A DNA stretch of 64,000 nt from Thiosocius teredinicola (GCF_002009425.1 NZ_CP019936.1:3707297-3771296), one strand, 5' to 3'; shown: positions 1 through 9,480, counted from the stretch's first letter. The notes: a model not told the origin generated them from the sequence alone. A program made the numbers and translations.

Positions 1-343
1 CTGTCTGCGGCGGTGGCGCGGTCGGATTTGTTGGCGGTGTGCCGGGCCCCATGGCGCCGCCCTGGTTACCGCCTTGGCCACCACTCAGGCGCTGGTCGAT
101 ATCGAGATACAGATCGCGCTGCTTGCGCTCAAGCTGTTGCAGCTCGTACTGCAGGTTTTCGATGTCGCCGCGTAATTGACGATTCTCGCGCTCCATCGCA
201 TCGAGCTTCAGGGTCAGCTCGGTAATCCGATCGACCCGGCGCTCGAGCAGCTCCAGACGCTGAGAAGTAGAAAGGCTTGCTGCCAGCGTTGCCGCCGGCA
301 GCAAGCCGATCAGTCCGATAAGTAAACCGCTTATGGTACGCAT
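1..343 (-). CDS. cpoB: Cell division coordinator CpoB/YbgF, N-terminal part (cut by window edge)
   Basis: This is the first 114 codons of the tol-pal-linked periplasmic protein CpoB (YbgF), with the rest lying before position 1. The ATG at 343-341 opens a signal peptide (hydrophobic residues 4-22, ending Ala-Ala). A coiled coil rich in Glu, Arg and Leu follows (about residues 25-85), as in the trimerising CpoB N-terminus, then a Gly/Pro/Gln/Thr linker (about 88-113). The C-terminal TPR domain is not visible. In E. coli CpoB coordinates PBP1B and Tol during outer-membrane constriction. The gene starts 26 bases after the pal stop on the same strand, the standard tol-pal arrangement. Confidence 0.88.
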   Translation of the reverse strand, partial: MRTISGLLIGLIGLLPAATLAASLSTSQRLELLERRVDRITELTLKLDAMERENRQLRGDIENLQYELQQLERKQRDLYLDIDQRLSGGQGGNQGGAMGPGTPPTNPTAPPPQT

Positions 344-369
344 AGGCGGTTATTGTACTTGGTCGGTTC

Positions 370-879
370 TTAGTAGGCGAGTACAGCGCGGCGGTTTTCA
401 GCCCACGACGTTTCGTCGTTGCCCATCGACACCGGACGCTCTTCGCCGTAGCTGACAGTGTTCAGCTGCGAGCCACTCACGCCTTCCGCCTGCAGGAAGT
501 CTTTCACGGCATTGGCACGACGCTCGCCCAGGGCGATGTTGTACTCACGCGAACCACGCTCGTCGGCATGACCTTCAACGGTAACGCCGACCGAAGGGTT
601 GGCGTTCAGATAGGCAGCATGGGCACGCAGCACGTCGATGAACTCGCTGCGGATCGAGCTTTGGTCGTAGTCGAAGTAAATGGTTTTGGTGTAGAGCAGG
701 CTGTCCGGATTGTCTAACGGATTACCTGACCACGCACCACCCTGGCTGGCGCCTGAAGTTGCGGCACCATGATCTTCTACTGACGCTCCTTCGCCATCTT
801 TTGTACCCGTACTGGAACAGCCTGCGAACAACAGCGCCGATGCGGCGATGGCCAACCAGGCCGAACTCTTGGATTTCAT
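370..879 (-). CDS. pal: Peptidoglycan-associated lipoprotein Pal
   Basis: This is an outer-membrane lipoprotein that binds peptidoglycan and TolB. The 169-residue product has a lipoprotein signal with lipobox LFAGC (Cys21), a Gly/Ser-rich tether, then an OmpA-like domain from about residue 60. That domain carries the TIYFDYDQSSI strand and the GHADERGSREYNIALGERRA peptidoglycan-binding helix region, typical of Pal. It lies two bases after tolB, so the two are almost certainly co-transcribed and translationally coupled. Length and motifs are normal for the family. Confidence 0.97.
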   Translation of the reverse strand: MKSKSSAWLAIAASALLFAGCSSTGTKDGEGASVEDHGAATSGASQGGAWSGNPLDNPDSLLYTKTIYFDYDQSSIRSEFIDVLRAHAAYLNANPSVGVTVEGHADERGSREYNIALGERRANAVKDFLQAEGVSGSQLNTVSYGEERPVSMGNDETSWAENRRAVLAY

Positions 880-881
880 TT

Positions 882-2195
882 TTAACGATTCCTCTCGGTT
901 TGTTGATAGGGTGACCAGGCCGGTTCGCGCACGTCGCCTTCTTGTAGTCGTAGACGCTGCTGCACTCGACCATCCGTCGATACAGCTGCGAGAACACCTT
1001 TGCCTCCCACCCGCGTTGCATAAATTATCATGGCGCCATTGGGAGCGAAACTTGGCGTTTCATCAAGTCGACCAGTGCTCATAACGCGAAAATCGCGCGA
1101 TTCGAGGTCCAAAAGTGCGATCTGGTACGAGCCGTTCGCCTGGGTGACCATCGTCAGCGACTTGCCGTCGGGCGCGTACGAGGCACGTGCATTGTAGTTG
1201 CCCTCGTAGGTGACGCGGCTCGCCTGACCGCCGTTGACCGGCACGCGGTAGATCTGCGGCTTGCCGCCACGATCCGAGGTAAACACGATCGATTGCCCAT
1301 CCGGCGACCACGACGGCTCGGTGTCGATCGCACCATGCCGCGTGACGCGGCGCAGGCTGCGGCGGGCGATATCCATCACGTAGATTTCCGGGTTGCCGTC
1401 TTTCGACAGCGTCATCGCCAGGTAGCGGCCATCGGGCGAGAACGCCGGCGCGCCGTTGATGCCCTTGTACGAGGTGAGCTTCTCGCGCTTGCCGGTAAAC
1501 ACCTCCTGAATCCAGATCGAAGGCTGGGTGTTTTCGAACGAGACATAGGCGATCTTGCGGCCATCGGGCGACCAGGACGGCGACATGATGGGCTCGTTCG
1601 ACGCCACGATCGGCTGCGGGCCGTAACCATCCGAGTCGGCGACGCGCAGCTCGACACGGTCCTTGCCGTTGGCGCCGCGGGTCGACGTGACATAGGCAAC
1701 GCGGGTGGCGAATGCGCCCGGTTCGCCGGTCAGCGTTTCGTAGATGATGTCGGCGATATGGTGCGCGGTGGCGCGCAGATCACGTGCCGTCGTCGGAATG
1801 CTGTAACCGGTGAGCTGTTCGCCGCGTACCACGTCGTACAGGTAGAACTTCACCATGTAACCACCGGGGCCGTTCGGTGTGGCTTCACCGATCACCAGGT
1901 ACTCGACGTTGACCGCACGCCAGTCGCGAAAGTCGACTTCGTCGCCGCGCGACGGCCGCGACAGCATCTCGTTCTCCGGCAGCGGCTTGAAGCGTCCGCT
2001 CCGACCGAGGTCCGCCGAGATAATTGACCCGACCTCGTGTTTGGGCAGGTTGCCGGCGTCACCGCGCCAGGCAAACGGCACAACGGCAATCGGCAGTGCA
2101 CCTTCGCCGCCTTTGGTGATCTCGATGGTCAACGGCGAGGCGTGAGCCTGCACACCAACAACCATCAGGACGACCAACAAAAACAATCTCTTCAT
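882..2195 (-). CDS. tolB: Tol-Pal translocation protein TolB
   Basis: TolB is the periplasmic protein linking TolA and Pal. The 437-residue product starts with a signal peptide (about residues 1-19, ending AHA). An N-terminal domain follows, then WD40-like beta-propeller repeats recognisable as recurrent [46 protein letters not shown] and [13 protein letters not shown] blades. Its length matches family members of about 430 residues. It lies 12 bases after tolA and just before pal in the complete tol operon. Confidence 0.97.
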   Translation of the reverse strand: MKRLFLLVVLMVVGVQAHASPLTIEITKGGEGALPIAVVPFAWRGDAGNLPKHEVGSIISADLGRSGRFKPLPENEMLSRPSRGDEVDFRDWRAVNVEYLVIGEATPNGPGGYMVKFYLYDVVRGEQLTGYSIPTTARDLRATAHHIADIIYETLTGEPGAFATRVAYVTSTRGANGKDRVELRVADSDGYGPQPIVASNEPIMSPSWSPDGRKIAYVSFENTQPSIWIQEVFTGKREKLTSYKGINGAPAFSPDGRYLAMTLSKDGNPEIYVMDIARRSLRRVTRHGAIDTEPSWSPDGQSIVFTSDRGGKPQIYRVPVNGGQASRVTYEGNYNARASYAPDGKSLTMVTQANGSYQIALLDLESRDFRVMSTGRLDETPSFAPNGAMIIYATRVGGKGVLAAVSTDGRVQQRLRLQEGDVREPAWSPYQQTERNR

Positions 2196-2207
2196 AGCGA
2201 TAACCGC

Positions 2208-3236
2208 TCAGTTTTTAGGATCAAAGATAAATTCGATTTCGCGGAACTGCGCCAGCAGCGTCTGCGATTTGGGCATCGGCAGCGGATCGGCCTTGCGCAC
2301 CGCCTGCTCAACCGACCGATCGAAGGCGTTGTTGCCGCTCGAACGCACGACGCTAACCAACAATACCGAGCCGGTGCCGCCCAGGCGCACACGCACCGTA
2401 CAACGCAACCCCATCTCGCTGGTACCCGGCGGGCGCAACCAGTTGCGCTCAACCTTCTCCTGGATCAGGCCGACCACGCGCGCCTTCTCCGATGCATCGC
2501 GCTCTGCGGCAAACTGCGCCGCCAGCTCGGCCTCACGGATCGCGCGATCGGCGCGTGCCTTGGCCTCGGCCTGTTCACGGGCAACACGCGCCTGCTCGGC
2601 TTTCTCGCGCTCGGCCTTCTCGCGCGCCAGACGTTCCTGGCGCTCTTTCTCGGCCTTGGCCTTCGCTTCTGCCTCAGCCTTGGCTTTGGCCTCTGCTTCT
2701 GCCTTGGCCTCCGCTTCGGCTTTCGCCTTGGCTTCAGCCTCTGCCTTCTTGCGCGCCTCTTCCTCGGCCTTACGCTTCTTCTCCAGCGCGACCAGGCGTT
2801 GCTTCTCGACTTCCTGTTGCTTCTTGAGCTCTTCCTGCTCGCGCTTGATCTTGGCCTGGCGGGCTTTTTCCGCCTCGGCCTGTTTCTTGGCTTCTGCCGC
2901 CTTCTTCGCCTCGTCCTGTTCGCGTTGCTTGCGCTGTTGTTCGATCTGCGCGAGCTTGCGCTTCTCTTCGGCGCGGCGTTTTTCCAGCTCGGCCTGTTCG
3001 CGCTTTTTCTCTTCGGCGGCCTTGTCGGGCTGCTTGGCCTGCTCAACCTTCTTCGGCGTCTCGATCGGTGGCGGATCGCCTACCAGCGTGGCCTGCACCA
3101 CCTCGACATCGGCACCGATCGGCTTGACCTCGTCGCGCCAGTTGACCTCGAGAATCAGGAACACCGCCAAGGCCACGTGCAGCAGCACGGCCAGCGCCAG
3201 CGCCAAAGGATTACGTTTAAGGACGGTAAACAACAC
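2208..3236 (-). CDS. tolA: Cell envelope integrity protein TolA
   Basis: TolA spans from the inner membrane to the outer membrane. The 342-residue protein has one N-terminal membrane segment (about residues 10-30, LALALAVLLHVALAVFLIL). A very long Lys/Glu/Ala coiled coil follows (about 75-250), with recurring KAEAEAKA units. The C-terminal domain (about 255-342) contains the GLRCTVRVRLGGTGSVLLV strand, as expected for the TonB-like domain that meets TolB. It begins nine bases after tolR. The low-complexity centre generates long spurious open frames on the other strand. Confidence 0.96.
   Translation of the reverse strand: MLFTVLKRNPLALALAVLLHVALAVFLILEVNWRDEVKPIGADVEVVQATLVGDPPPIETPKKVEQAKQPDKAAEEKKREQAELEKRRAEEKRKLAQIEQQRKQREQDEAKKAAEAKKQAEAEKARQAKIKREQEELKKQQEVEKQRLVALEKKRKAEEEARKKAEAEAKAKAEAEAKAEAEAKAKAEAEAKAKAEKERQERLAREKAEREKAEQARVAREQAEAKARADRAIREAELAAQFAAERDASEKARVVGLIQEKVERNWLRPPGTSEMGLRCTVRVRLGGTGSVLLVSVVRSSGNNAFDRSVEQAVRKADPLPMPKSQTLLAQFREIEFIFDPKN
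2640..2765. repeat. Ala/Glu/Lys codon repeat inside tolA
   Basis: On the plus strand this shows as near-tandem 12-18 base units of the gcctcggcctt / gcttctgcctt type. It encodes the KAEAEAKA coiled-coil units of TolA domain II on the minus strand. Units differ at third positions, so this is an old coding repeat rather than a fresh tandem expansion. It could still vary in copy number between strains. Confidence 0.75.
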
Positions 3237-3244
3237 GTCGCCCC

Positions 3245-3685
3245 CTAGCGCCCCTCGAGTTCCGCTTCCGGCGGCTGCGTGATCAGACCGACGCTCGGCG
3301 CACCGGCGCTCTGCAGCACCACCATCGCCTGTACGACACGATCGTATTTGACGTTGCGGTCGCCTTTGACCAGCACCGGAATACCCGGGTTGTTCTTGAT
3401 GATCGACGCACTCTTGGTCAGCAACTCGTCTTCATCGAGTTCCTGGGTGCGGTCATCATCATAGGTAAGATGGAACACACCGTTGACATCCACGGTGACC
3501 AACAGCGGACGTTTGGCATCGTCTTCGATCGGCTTGGCGTCGGCCTCGACGAGATCCACCTTCACGCCCTGGGTCAGCAGCGGCGCGGTGATCATGAAGA
3601 TCACGAGCAGCACCAACATCACGTCGATATACGGAACGACGTTGATCTCGGCCATTGGGCGTCGGGTTTTCTGTCGGTGGGCCAT
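3245..3685 (-). CDS. tolR: Tol proton-channel subunit TolR
   Basis: This 146-residue ExbD/TolR-family protein is part of the proton-driven TolQR motor. One membrane helix (about residues 17-38) carries the conserved PYIDVMLVLLVIF motif, and Asp21 is the family's proton-binding aspartate. A periplasmic ExbD/TolR domain follows, including the VLVKGDRNVKYDRVVQAM segment. It follows tolQ by three bases and precedes tolA. Confidence 0.96.
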   Translation of the reverse strand: MAHRQKTRRPMAEINVVPYIDVMLVLLVIFMITAPLLTQGVKVDLVEADAKPIEDDAKRPLLVTVDVNGVFHLTYDDDRTQELDEDELLTKSASIIKNNPGIPVLVKGDRNVKYDRVVQAMVVLQSAGAPSVGLITQPPEAELEGR

Positions 3686-3688
3686 GGC

Positions 3689-4381
3689 TTAGCGACGCCG
3701 CGTATTGGTATGTGCCTGGCGTTGCAAGATGTTGGAGAACTCCTCGACGAAATCGTCGTAGCGATTCTCCAGGCGCTGCACGTTGTTGGCAAAGCGGTTG
3801 TAAGCGACGACCGCAGGGATTGCGGCAAATAGGCCCATCGCGGTCGCTATCAGCGCCTCGGCGATACCGGGCGCAACCAGGTTCAACGTGGCCTGTTTGA
3901 CGTTACCAAGCGCGTGGAACGCGTTCATGATGCCCCAGACGGTACCAAACAAACCGACGTAGGGGCTGGTCGAGCCGACCGTGGCAAGAAACGACAGATG
4001 CGTTTCCAGGGTATCCATCTCGCGACTGAGCGCCACGCGCATCGCACGGCGCGCGCCTTCGACCATCGCCATGGGCTCGACGCTCTGGTTTTCACGCAGC
4101 CGCGCGAATTCGCGAAAACCGGCATGAAAGATCGCACTGGCGCCACGTAATGAATCGCGGTCGCGATCGACCGAGCGATACAGATCGCCAAGATCGCCGC
4201 CCGACCAGAAGCGGTTTTCGAAGTCCTCGACTTCGCGTTGCGCCTTTTTCACGTTGCGCGAGCGATCGAAGATGATCGTCCACGACAGGATGGACGCCAG
4301 CACCAGCAACGCCATCACCAGCTGGACGACGAAGCTGGCGTTGAGTATCAGGCTGACGAACGAAAGATCACTACTGTGCAT
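3689..4381 (-). CDS. tolQ: Tol proton-channel subunit TolQ
   Basis: This 230-residue MotA/TolQ/ExbB-family inner-membrane protein has three membrane segments: an N-terminal helix (about 15-35) and a pair around residues 135-195. The pair includes the STSPYVGLFGTVWGIMNAF motif and the GIAEALIATAMGLFAAIPAVVAYN motif region. With TolR it harvests proton motive force to energise TolA. Its start overlaps the end of ybgC by 11 bases, so the genes form one operon. Confidence 0.96.
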   Translation of the reverse strand: MHSSDLSFVSLILNASFVVQLVMALLVLASILSWTIIFDRSRNVKKAQREVEDFENRFWSGGDLGDLYRSVDRDRDSLRGASAIFHAGFREFARLRENQSVEPMAMVEGARRAMRVALSREMDTLETHLSFLATVGSTSPYVGLFGTVWGIMNAFHALGNVKQATLNLVAPGIAEALIATAMGLFAAIPAVVAYNRFANNVQRLENRYDDFVEEFSNILQRQAHTNTRRR

Positions 4382-4778
4382 TCTTAATTTTCTCGCGGAT
4401 AGGTTCCGGTATCGGCACCGGGCGGAATCGTTCTTTGTCCAGGCACACGACCTTCACCGAGGCCTCGCTCAACACGGTGTCGGGCTCGCGCACGATGCGC
4501 TGAGCGAAGGTCATACTGACTTTGCTGACCGAATCGATTCGGGCTTCGACGACCAATTCGTCGTCAAAACGCGCCGGCAGAAGATAATCGATTTCGACAT
4601 GACGAACCGCGAACACGATCCCGGAGTCACGGATCAGGGCATTTTGCTCAAACCCTTGATCGCGCAGCCATTCTGTACGCGCGCGCTCGAGGAATCGCAG
4701 GTAATTGGCGTAATACACCACGCCACCGGCATCGGTATCTTCGTAGTAGACCCGAACGGGCCATTTAAACACGCTCAA
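4371..4778 (-). CDS. ybgC: Acyl-CoA thioesterase YbgC (tol-pal-associated hot-dog fold)
   Basis: This is a 135-residue hot-dog thioesterase, the usual first gene of tol-pal operons, acting on acyl-CoA or acyl-ACP thioesters. The N-terminal motif YYEDTDAGGVVYYANYLRF carries the catalytic Asp (Asp16) of the 4-hydroxybenzoyl-CoA thioesterase type. The residue that is His in E. coli YbgC (VVYHASY) is Tyr here (VVYYANY), which I believe also occurs in relatives. The transcript probably starts in the 160 bases between this gene and ruvB. Confidence 0.93.
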   Translation of the reverse strand: MSVFKWPVRVYYEDTDAGGVVYYANYLRFLERARTEWLRDQGFEQNALIRDSGIVFAVRHVEIDYLLPARFDDELVVEARIDSVSKVSMTFAQRIVREPDTVLSEASVKVVCLDKERFRPVPIPEPIREKIKNAQ

Positions 4779-4942
4779 TGCACTGCCCTGCTGTTAACCG
4801 CAGTTCGCATGATCGGCACCGCGTGCCTCGACATGCCATTCACCGCTATCCATCGCACCGGCGACCTGCGAAAGTTCGCGCGGATTCTATCCGATTGCCG
4901 CTATTAGGCTGAAGCACAATGAATAAGTTCAGTGTGCGAAAT

Positions 4943-5989
4943 TCAGTCGTCGGCCAGGTCAGCGAACAGATCCGGCGCATCGCTGGCTTTCGGCGGCTGC
5001 AGACCGAAGTGGATGAACGACGCGCGCGTCGCCATGCGCCCGCGCGGTGTACGCATCAAAAAGCCCTGCTGTATCAGGTAAGGTTCGAGCACGTCTTCGA
5101 TCGTGCCGCGCTCTTCACCGATCGCCGCCGCGAGGTTGTCGAGGCCAACCGGTCCGCCGTCGAACTTCTCGATCACCGCCTTGAGCAGGCGGCGGTCCAT
5201 CTGATCGAAGCCGTTGGCATCGACTTTGAGCATCTTGAGTGCCGCGTCGGCCACCTCGGCGGTGACCTGGCCGCGCGATTTCACCTGTGCATAGTCACGC
5301 ACACGCCTCAGCAGACGGTTCGCGATACGCGGTGTGCCGCGTGAACGGCGCGCGATCTCGGCGGCGCCTTCGGGCGTGATATCGACGCCGAGAATGCCGG
5401 CCGAGCGACCGACGATGCGGCCGAGTTCGGCATCCGAGTAGAACTCGAGGCGCTGCACGATGCCGAAGCGGTCGCGTAGCGGCGACGTCAGCAGGCCGGC
5501 GCGTGTGGTCGCACCCACCAGGGTGAACGGCGGCAGATCGACCTTGATCGAGCGCGCCGCAGGGCCCTCGCCGATCACGATATCCAGTTGGTAGTCCTCC
5601 ATCGCCGGGTACAGCACCTCTTCGACAACCGGGCTCAGGCGATGGATCTCGTCGACGAACAGCACATCGTGCGGTTCGAGGTTGGTCAACAGGGCGGCCA
5701 GATCGCCGGGGCGCTCGAGCACCGGGCCGGAGGTCTGGCGCAGATTCACGCCCATCTCGTTGGCGATGATGTGCGACAGCGTGGTCTTGCCGAGCCCTGG
5801 CGGGCCGAAGATCAGTACGTGATCGAGCGCCTCGCCACGATCTCGCGCCGCCGGGATGAAGATCTCCATCTGCTCGCGCACCGCAGGCTGACCGACGTAT
5901 TCGGCCAGTGTCTTGGGGCGTATGGCGCGGTCGATAGCGGCATCGTCGGCCGCGGATTCAGCACTGATGAGGCGATCGGCGTCTTGCAT
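4943..5989 (-). CDS. ruvB: Holliday junction branch-migration helicase RuvB
   Basis: RuvB is the AAA+ motor of the RuvABC resolvasome. The 348-residue product has Walker [10 protein letters not shown] (residues 62-70), Walker B/box [12 protein letters not shown] (about 109-118), the sensor motif GATTRAGLL, and a C-terminal winged-helix DNA-binding domain (about 265-335). All hallmark residues are present. ruvB is normally directly after ruvA. Here it is separated from ruvA by three genes and about 2.4 kb, although all are on the minus strand. Confidence 0.97.
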   Translation of the reverse strand: MQDADRLISAESAADDAAIDRAIRPKTLAEYVGQPAVREQMEIFIPAARDRGEALDHVLIFGPPGLGKTTLSHIIANEMGVNLRQTSGPVLERPGDLAALLTNLEPHDVLFVDEIHRLSPVVEEVLYPAMEDYQLDIVIGEGPAARSIKVDLPPFTLVGATTRAGLLTSPLRDRFGIVQRLEFYSDAELGRIVGRSAGILGVDITPEGAAEIARRSRGTPRIANRLLRRVRDYAQVKSRGQVTAEVADAALKMLKVDANGFDQMDRRLLKAVIEKFDGGPVGLDNLAAAIGEERGTIEDVLEPYLIQQGFLMRTPRGRMATRASFIHFGLQPPKASDAPDLFADLADD

Positions 5990-6116
5990 TTGGCAGGCGT
6001 GTGGCGAAGTTCCACCGATTATGGCGGAACCGCGCCGCCGGTACGAGGGGAATCGCCGGCGGGTCCGTCAAGCCGCGTCAATCCATGCAAATCAGCGGCT
6101 TGAGGCCCGAGCGGTA

Positions 6117-6539
6117 TCAACGCACCGCGTACAGGCTGCCATCGACACTGAACGCCGATTCGCCGTCGTTGGTGATCTGCACGAACAGATTGCGCGGCCC
6201 GAAAATGTCGAAGCGCGCCCGATAGTTGAGCACACCCTCGGGACCGATCTGACCGCCGCCGAGTTCGAACTTGAGTTGATCGACCGAGCCGGCCGGCCCA
6301 AACAGTTCCTGCAGCGAAAACGGTGTGCCCGGCTCGCCGACGAAGCGCAGGGTCAATCGGTATTCGCCGTAACCGGTGAGATCGATGCCACCGAGCGGCC
6401 CCATCGCCTTGCCGTGCGGCGAGATCTCACGCGCCTCGAACAGGGTCATCAGCACCGGCTTGGAAACGACGCCGACATCGATCGGTTCGTTGACGATTTG
6501 TACCTTGTGCGTTTTCTTCAACAGCTTCTTCAATTTCAC
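6117..6539 (-). CDS. Uncharacterised 140-residue protein
   Basis: I do not recognise this family. The GTG start at 6539 has a GGGAGA ribosome-binding site nine bases upstream. The N-terminus is strongly basic (several Lys in MKLKKLLKKTHK). The rest looks like one beta-rich domain with Gly/Phe turns, including LGGIDLTGYGEYRLTLRF and FDIFGPRNLFVQITNDG. There is no signal peptide or membrane segment, so it is probably cytoplasmic. It sits alone between the DUF6064 gene and ruvB on the same strand. Coding is supported by the clean start signal and the lack of a better frame. Confidence 0.6.
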   Translation of the reverse strand: MKLKKLLKKTHKVQIVNEPIDVGVVSKPVLMTLFEAREISPHGKAMGPLGGIDLTGYGEYRLTLRFVGEPGTPFSLQELFGPAGSVDQLKFELGGGQIGPEGVLNYRARFDIFGPRNLFVQITNDGESAFSVDGSLYAVR

Positions 6540-6671
6540 GACATAGTCTCCCGAATCCGGCGCCCAACTCGCGCGCGAAATTTTTTTATTGCACCAAGTC
6601 GATGCGTTACTCCGGCCGCTAGGGCCTCCCCTGACGCGGCCATCGACACCGCGGCAAGATTGAAGCCAACG

Positions 6672-7346
6672 TTATTGCGTGAACCCTTCCAGCCGACGAC
6701 GTCGCGACCACCAGGCGCCGACCGTTGCCAGCAATGCGATCGCCGGCGTTACCCATGCGTAGGGCAGATCCATCGCCGCATAGGTCAGCCCGCTTATCAC
6801 ACACCATAGCAGCGGAATGACACGCGCCACAGCGACGGCTTTGCCCGTGCACATCAGCAGCACGGCCAACGTCGCCAGGGCCGTCGGGTCAGGCGCCAGG
6901 CCGAACAGTTCGACGCCCGCCCAATCTCTGCCAAGTGCCGCAGCGGTCAGTGGATGCACGATCAGTGCGTACGCCAGCAGGGCAAGCGCCCACGGGTTGA
7001 CCCGTAGACTCGCCTGGACCGTCGCCGTCCATCCGGCAATCACCAGCGCCAAGGCTTCGACCAAATAGCCCGCGGCAAACCATTGCGCGGCGAGATTGAT
7101 CGGCGCGTACAGCCGATAGAAAAACGCCCAGGCGACAAAGGCCCACACGACCGCCAGCGCCCAGTGTATTGCGCTTGCAGCCCTACCCGACTGACGTGCT
7201 GCAAGACCGATCGCGATCAGCAGCCCGACCGTTGCGACGAGCGCAAACGGCCACCCGTCGGCATTGATGCGTTCGTACAGCCGGAAGTAGGTATCCGGCG
7301 CGAACATCAGAAAGTCGGAAAGCGCGTAGTCGGACCAGTTCCCCAT
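6672..7346 (-). CDS. DUF6064-type multi-spanning membrane protein
   Basis: This 224-residue, very hydrophobic protein has about seven membrane helices. The sequence resembles the DUF6064 family (function unknown). I place the start at the ATG 7346-7344 (MGNWSDYALSDFLMFAP), which overlaps the TGA of the upstream aldo/keto reductase as ATGA. That implies translational coupling. A longer frame reaches back into the reductase gene and is only a shadow. A soluble exported reductase coupled to an integral membrane protein suggests a two-component module. Confidence 0.75.
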   Translation of the reverse strand: MGNWSDYALSDFLMFAPDTYFRLYERINADGWPFALVATVGLLIAIGLAARQSGRAASAIHWALAVVWAFVAWAFFYRLYAPINLAAQWFAAGYLVEALALVIAGWTATVQASLRVNPWALALLAYALIVHPLTAAALGRDWAGVELFGLAPDPTALATLAVLLMCTGKAVAVARVIPLLWCVISGLTYAAMDLPYAWVTPAIALLATVGAWWSRRRRLEGFTQ

Positions 7347-8257
7347 CAAAGGCTGCGCACGTAATCGATCATGCGCTCGCGCATCGCTGTATCGGGCACA
7401 CGTCCGCGCAGCGCGTCCATGTTCTCGCGCATGTGATCGACCCGACTGGTCGCCGGGATCGCGCAGGTCACGGCCGGATGCGACACGATGAACTTGAGCA
7501 GGAAGGCCGCCCAATTGTCGCAATCGATCTCGGCTGCCCATGGCGGCAGCGGGTGACGCTTCACATGGTCGATCAGGTCGCCGCGTCGAAACGGCCGGTT
7601 GGCGATGAACGCAATGCCGCGCTCGGCGGCCAGCGGCAGGATGCGCTGTTCGACCTCGCGGTCGGCGATGTTGTAGGTCGCCTGCACGAAATCGATCGGC
7701 TGGGTACGCATCACCTGTTCGATGTCGCCGTGGCGTCGGCCGTGCGATGTCGTCACACCGACATAGCGCAACCTGCCTTGTGCCTTCATCTCCAGCAGCG
7801 TCTGCAGGTGGTCTTCCCAGGCCAGCAGGTTGTGTACCTGCAGCAGATCGAACCGGTCGACGCCCCACAGCGCGCGCGATGTCTCGATCTCGTCCGGCCC
7901 ATCCTCGCCGGACGAGGTCCACACCTTGGTTGCGCTGAACAGCTCCTGCGGCGTGCCGAGCGCCTCCAGGCAGTGACCGACCACCGCCTCGGCCGAACCG
8001 TACATCGGCGACGAGTCGACCATGCCGCCGCCCAGTTCGAAGAAGGTACGCAGCACGTCGACCCGTTGCGCGCGTGCCTGCGGGTCGCCACCGACGTTGA
8101 ACGTGATCCAGGTGCCCATGCCGATGGCCGGAATGGCTTCGCCGGTAGTGGGAATGGCCTTGGTCAGGATGCCCTGCGGGCGAGCCACCGCCAGTCGCGG
8201 CAGGCCAAGCGCGGCCAAGCTTGCACCGAGGGTCGCTAAGAAACGGCGTCTATGCAT
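7346..8257 (-). CDS. Tat-exported aldo/keto reductase
   Basis: This 303-residue aldo/keto reductase fold oxidoreductase starts with a twin-arginine-type signal (RRRFLATLG, then a hydrophobic stretch ending AVARP). That suggests export in folded form. The catalytic tetrad of the superfamily can be read as Asp and Tyr in VDSSPMYGSAEAV, Lys in FSATKVW, and His in LLQVHNLLAWEDH. It is translationally coupled to the DUF6064 gene downstream. The natural substrate cannot be told from sequence. Confidence 0.85.
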   Translation of the reverse strand: MHRRRFLATLGASLAALGLPRLAVARPQGILTKAIPTTGEAIPAIGMGTWITFNVGGDPQARAQRVDVLRTFFELGGGMVDSSPMYGSAEAVVGHCLEALGTPQELFSATKVWTSSGEDGPDEIETSRALWGVDRFDLLQVHNLLAWEDHLQTLLEMKAQGRLRYVGVTTSHGRRHGDIEQVMRTQPIDFVQATYNIADREVEQRILPLAAERGIAFIANRPFRRGDLIDHVKRHPLPPWAAEIDCDNWAAFLLKFIVSHPAVTCAIPATSRVDHMRENMDALRGRVPDTAMRERMIDYVRSL

Positions 8258-8377
8258 CGGTTTCCCCTATCGCGATGTCGAACCGGCGTAGCCAATTCAT
8301 CTCTTACCAAGGTTCCGACAGGCCGATGCCGCAGCCTGTTCCGCAGCGATGCGGTTCCCCGCGGCGGGGCAAGATCG

Positions 8378-8983
8378 CTACTTGACGCTGCCCTTCAACG
8401 CGGCACGGATGATCTCTTCGGTATCCATGCCGTCTTCAAAGACCTTGCTGACCATGCGGCTGGCCTCCGGCGGCTTATAGCCCAACGCGATCAGGGCGCT
8501 GACCGCATCCTGATCGGCGCCGGTGGGTGCAGTCTCGGCGGCCACCACCGCACCGGGTTGCGAACTCATACCGATGCCGAGTTTGTCGAGCTTGTCGCGC
8601 ATCTCGACCACCAAGCGTTCGGCGGTCTTCTTGCCGACCCCCGGCAGGCGCGTCAGCGCAGCGATATCGCCTGCCTGCACCGCCTGGTTGAACTCCTCGG
8701 CGGTCATCCCCGACAGCACACCGAGGGCCATCTTGCCGCCGACACCGCTGACCTTGAGCAAGGCACGGAACAGGGTGCGGTCGGCCTCGCGCGCAAAGCC
8801 GTACAACACATGCGCGTCTTCGCGTACGGAGAGATGGGTATGCAGCACGACCTCTTCGTTGCCGGCCGGCAACACATAGAAGGTCGACATCGGCGCCTCG
8901 ATCTCGTAGCCGACGCCGTTGACGTCGAGCAGCAGCGACGGCGGCTGCTTGGCGAGGATGCGTCCGCGCAGACGCCCGATCAT
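8378..8983 (-). CDS. ruvA: Holliday junction DNA helicase subunit RuvA
   Basis: RuvA tetramers hold the four-way junction for RuvB. The 201-residue protein begins MIGRLRGRI, the family's usual start. It has an OB-fold domain I, helix-hairpin-helix motifs (VSGVGGKMALGVL and LPGVGKKTAERLVVEM) in domain II, and a C-terminal UBA-like domain III that contacts RuvB (ALIALGYKPPEASRMV). The ATG overlaps the ruvC stop as ATGA, so a longer frame starting at 9031 was not chosen. ruvB is displaced downstream. Confidence 0.96.
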   Translation of the reverse strand: MIGRLRGRILAKQPPSLLLDVNGVGYEIEAPMSTFYVLPAGNEEVVLHTHLSVREDAHVLYGFAREADRTLFRALLKVSGVGGKMALGVLSGMTAEEFNQAVQAGDIAALTRLPGVGKKTAERLVVEMRDKLDKLGIGMSSQPGAVVAAETAPTGADQDAVSALIALGYKPPEASRMVSKVFEDGMDTEEIIRAALKGSVK

Positions 8984-9474
8984 TGTGCGCCCTCGATAAT
9001 GCGACGGGTGGCGTTGCTGTGCGCATGGCACAGCGCGATCGCCAAGGCGTCGGATTCGTCGAGCGACATCGACGTCTGCATGCTGAGTATCACGCGCACC
9101 ATGTGCTGCACCTGCTCCTTCTCGGCGCGGCCATTGCCGACCAGCCCCTGTTTGACGGCCGCCGGCGTGTATTCAAATACCGGCAGACCGTGGGTGACGA
9201 TCGCGCTGATCGCCGCACCCCGCGCCTGGCCTAACTTGAGCGCCGAGCTGGCATTGCGCGATACGAACACCTGCTCGATGGCGACCTCCTGCGGTTGCCA
9301 TTCGGACAGCACGTCACGGATGCCGTTGAAGATCTCGCCCAGGCGCGCCGGAAACTCACCCGCCGCGGTACGGATACAGCCAGAATGCAGATGACGGCTG
9401 CGCACCCCGTCGGTTTCAATCAGTCCGAAACCGGTCACCCGCGAGCCGGGGTCGATGCCGAGTACACGCGTCAC
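8980..9474 (-). CDS. ruvC: Holliday junction resolvase RuvC
   Basis: This 164-residue RNase H-fold endonuclease resolves Holliday junctions. The acidic catalytic residues lie in LGIDPGSRVTGFGLIE (Asp8), AIEQVFV (Glu), and the C-terminal DESDALAIALCHAH (two Asp). It follows yebC by six bases and overlaps ruvA by four, so yebC-ruvC-ruvA form one transcription unit, as in many gammaproteobacteria. Confidence 0.97.
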   Translation of the reverse strand: MTRVLGIDPGSRVTGFGLIETDGVRSRHLHSGCIRTAAGEFPARLGEIFNGIRDVLSEWQPQEVAIEQVFVSRNASSALKLGQARGAAISAIVTHGLPVFEYTPAAVKQGLVGNGRAEKEQVQHMVRVILSMQTSMSLDESDALAIALCHAHSNATRRIIEGAQ

Positions 9475-9480
9475 CCGCGA

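Noticed and set aside
2640-2765. Possible CRISPR or tandem-repeat array
   Set aside because: The units are variable Lys/Glu/Ala codons of the TolA coiled coil, without conserved repeats or spacers.
1293-3248. Long plus-strand open frames opposite tolB and tolA
   Set aside because: They are complements of GC-rich and repetitive coding sequence, with no recognisable domains and overlapping well-defined tol genes.
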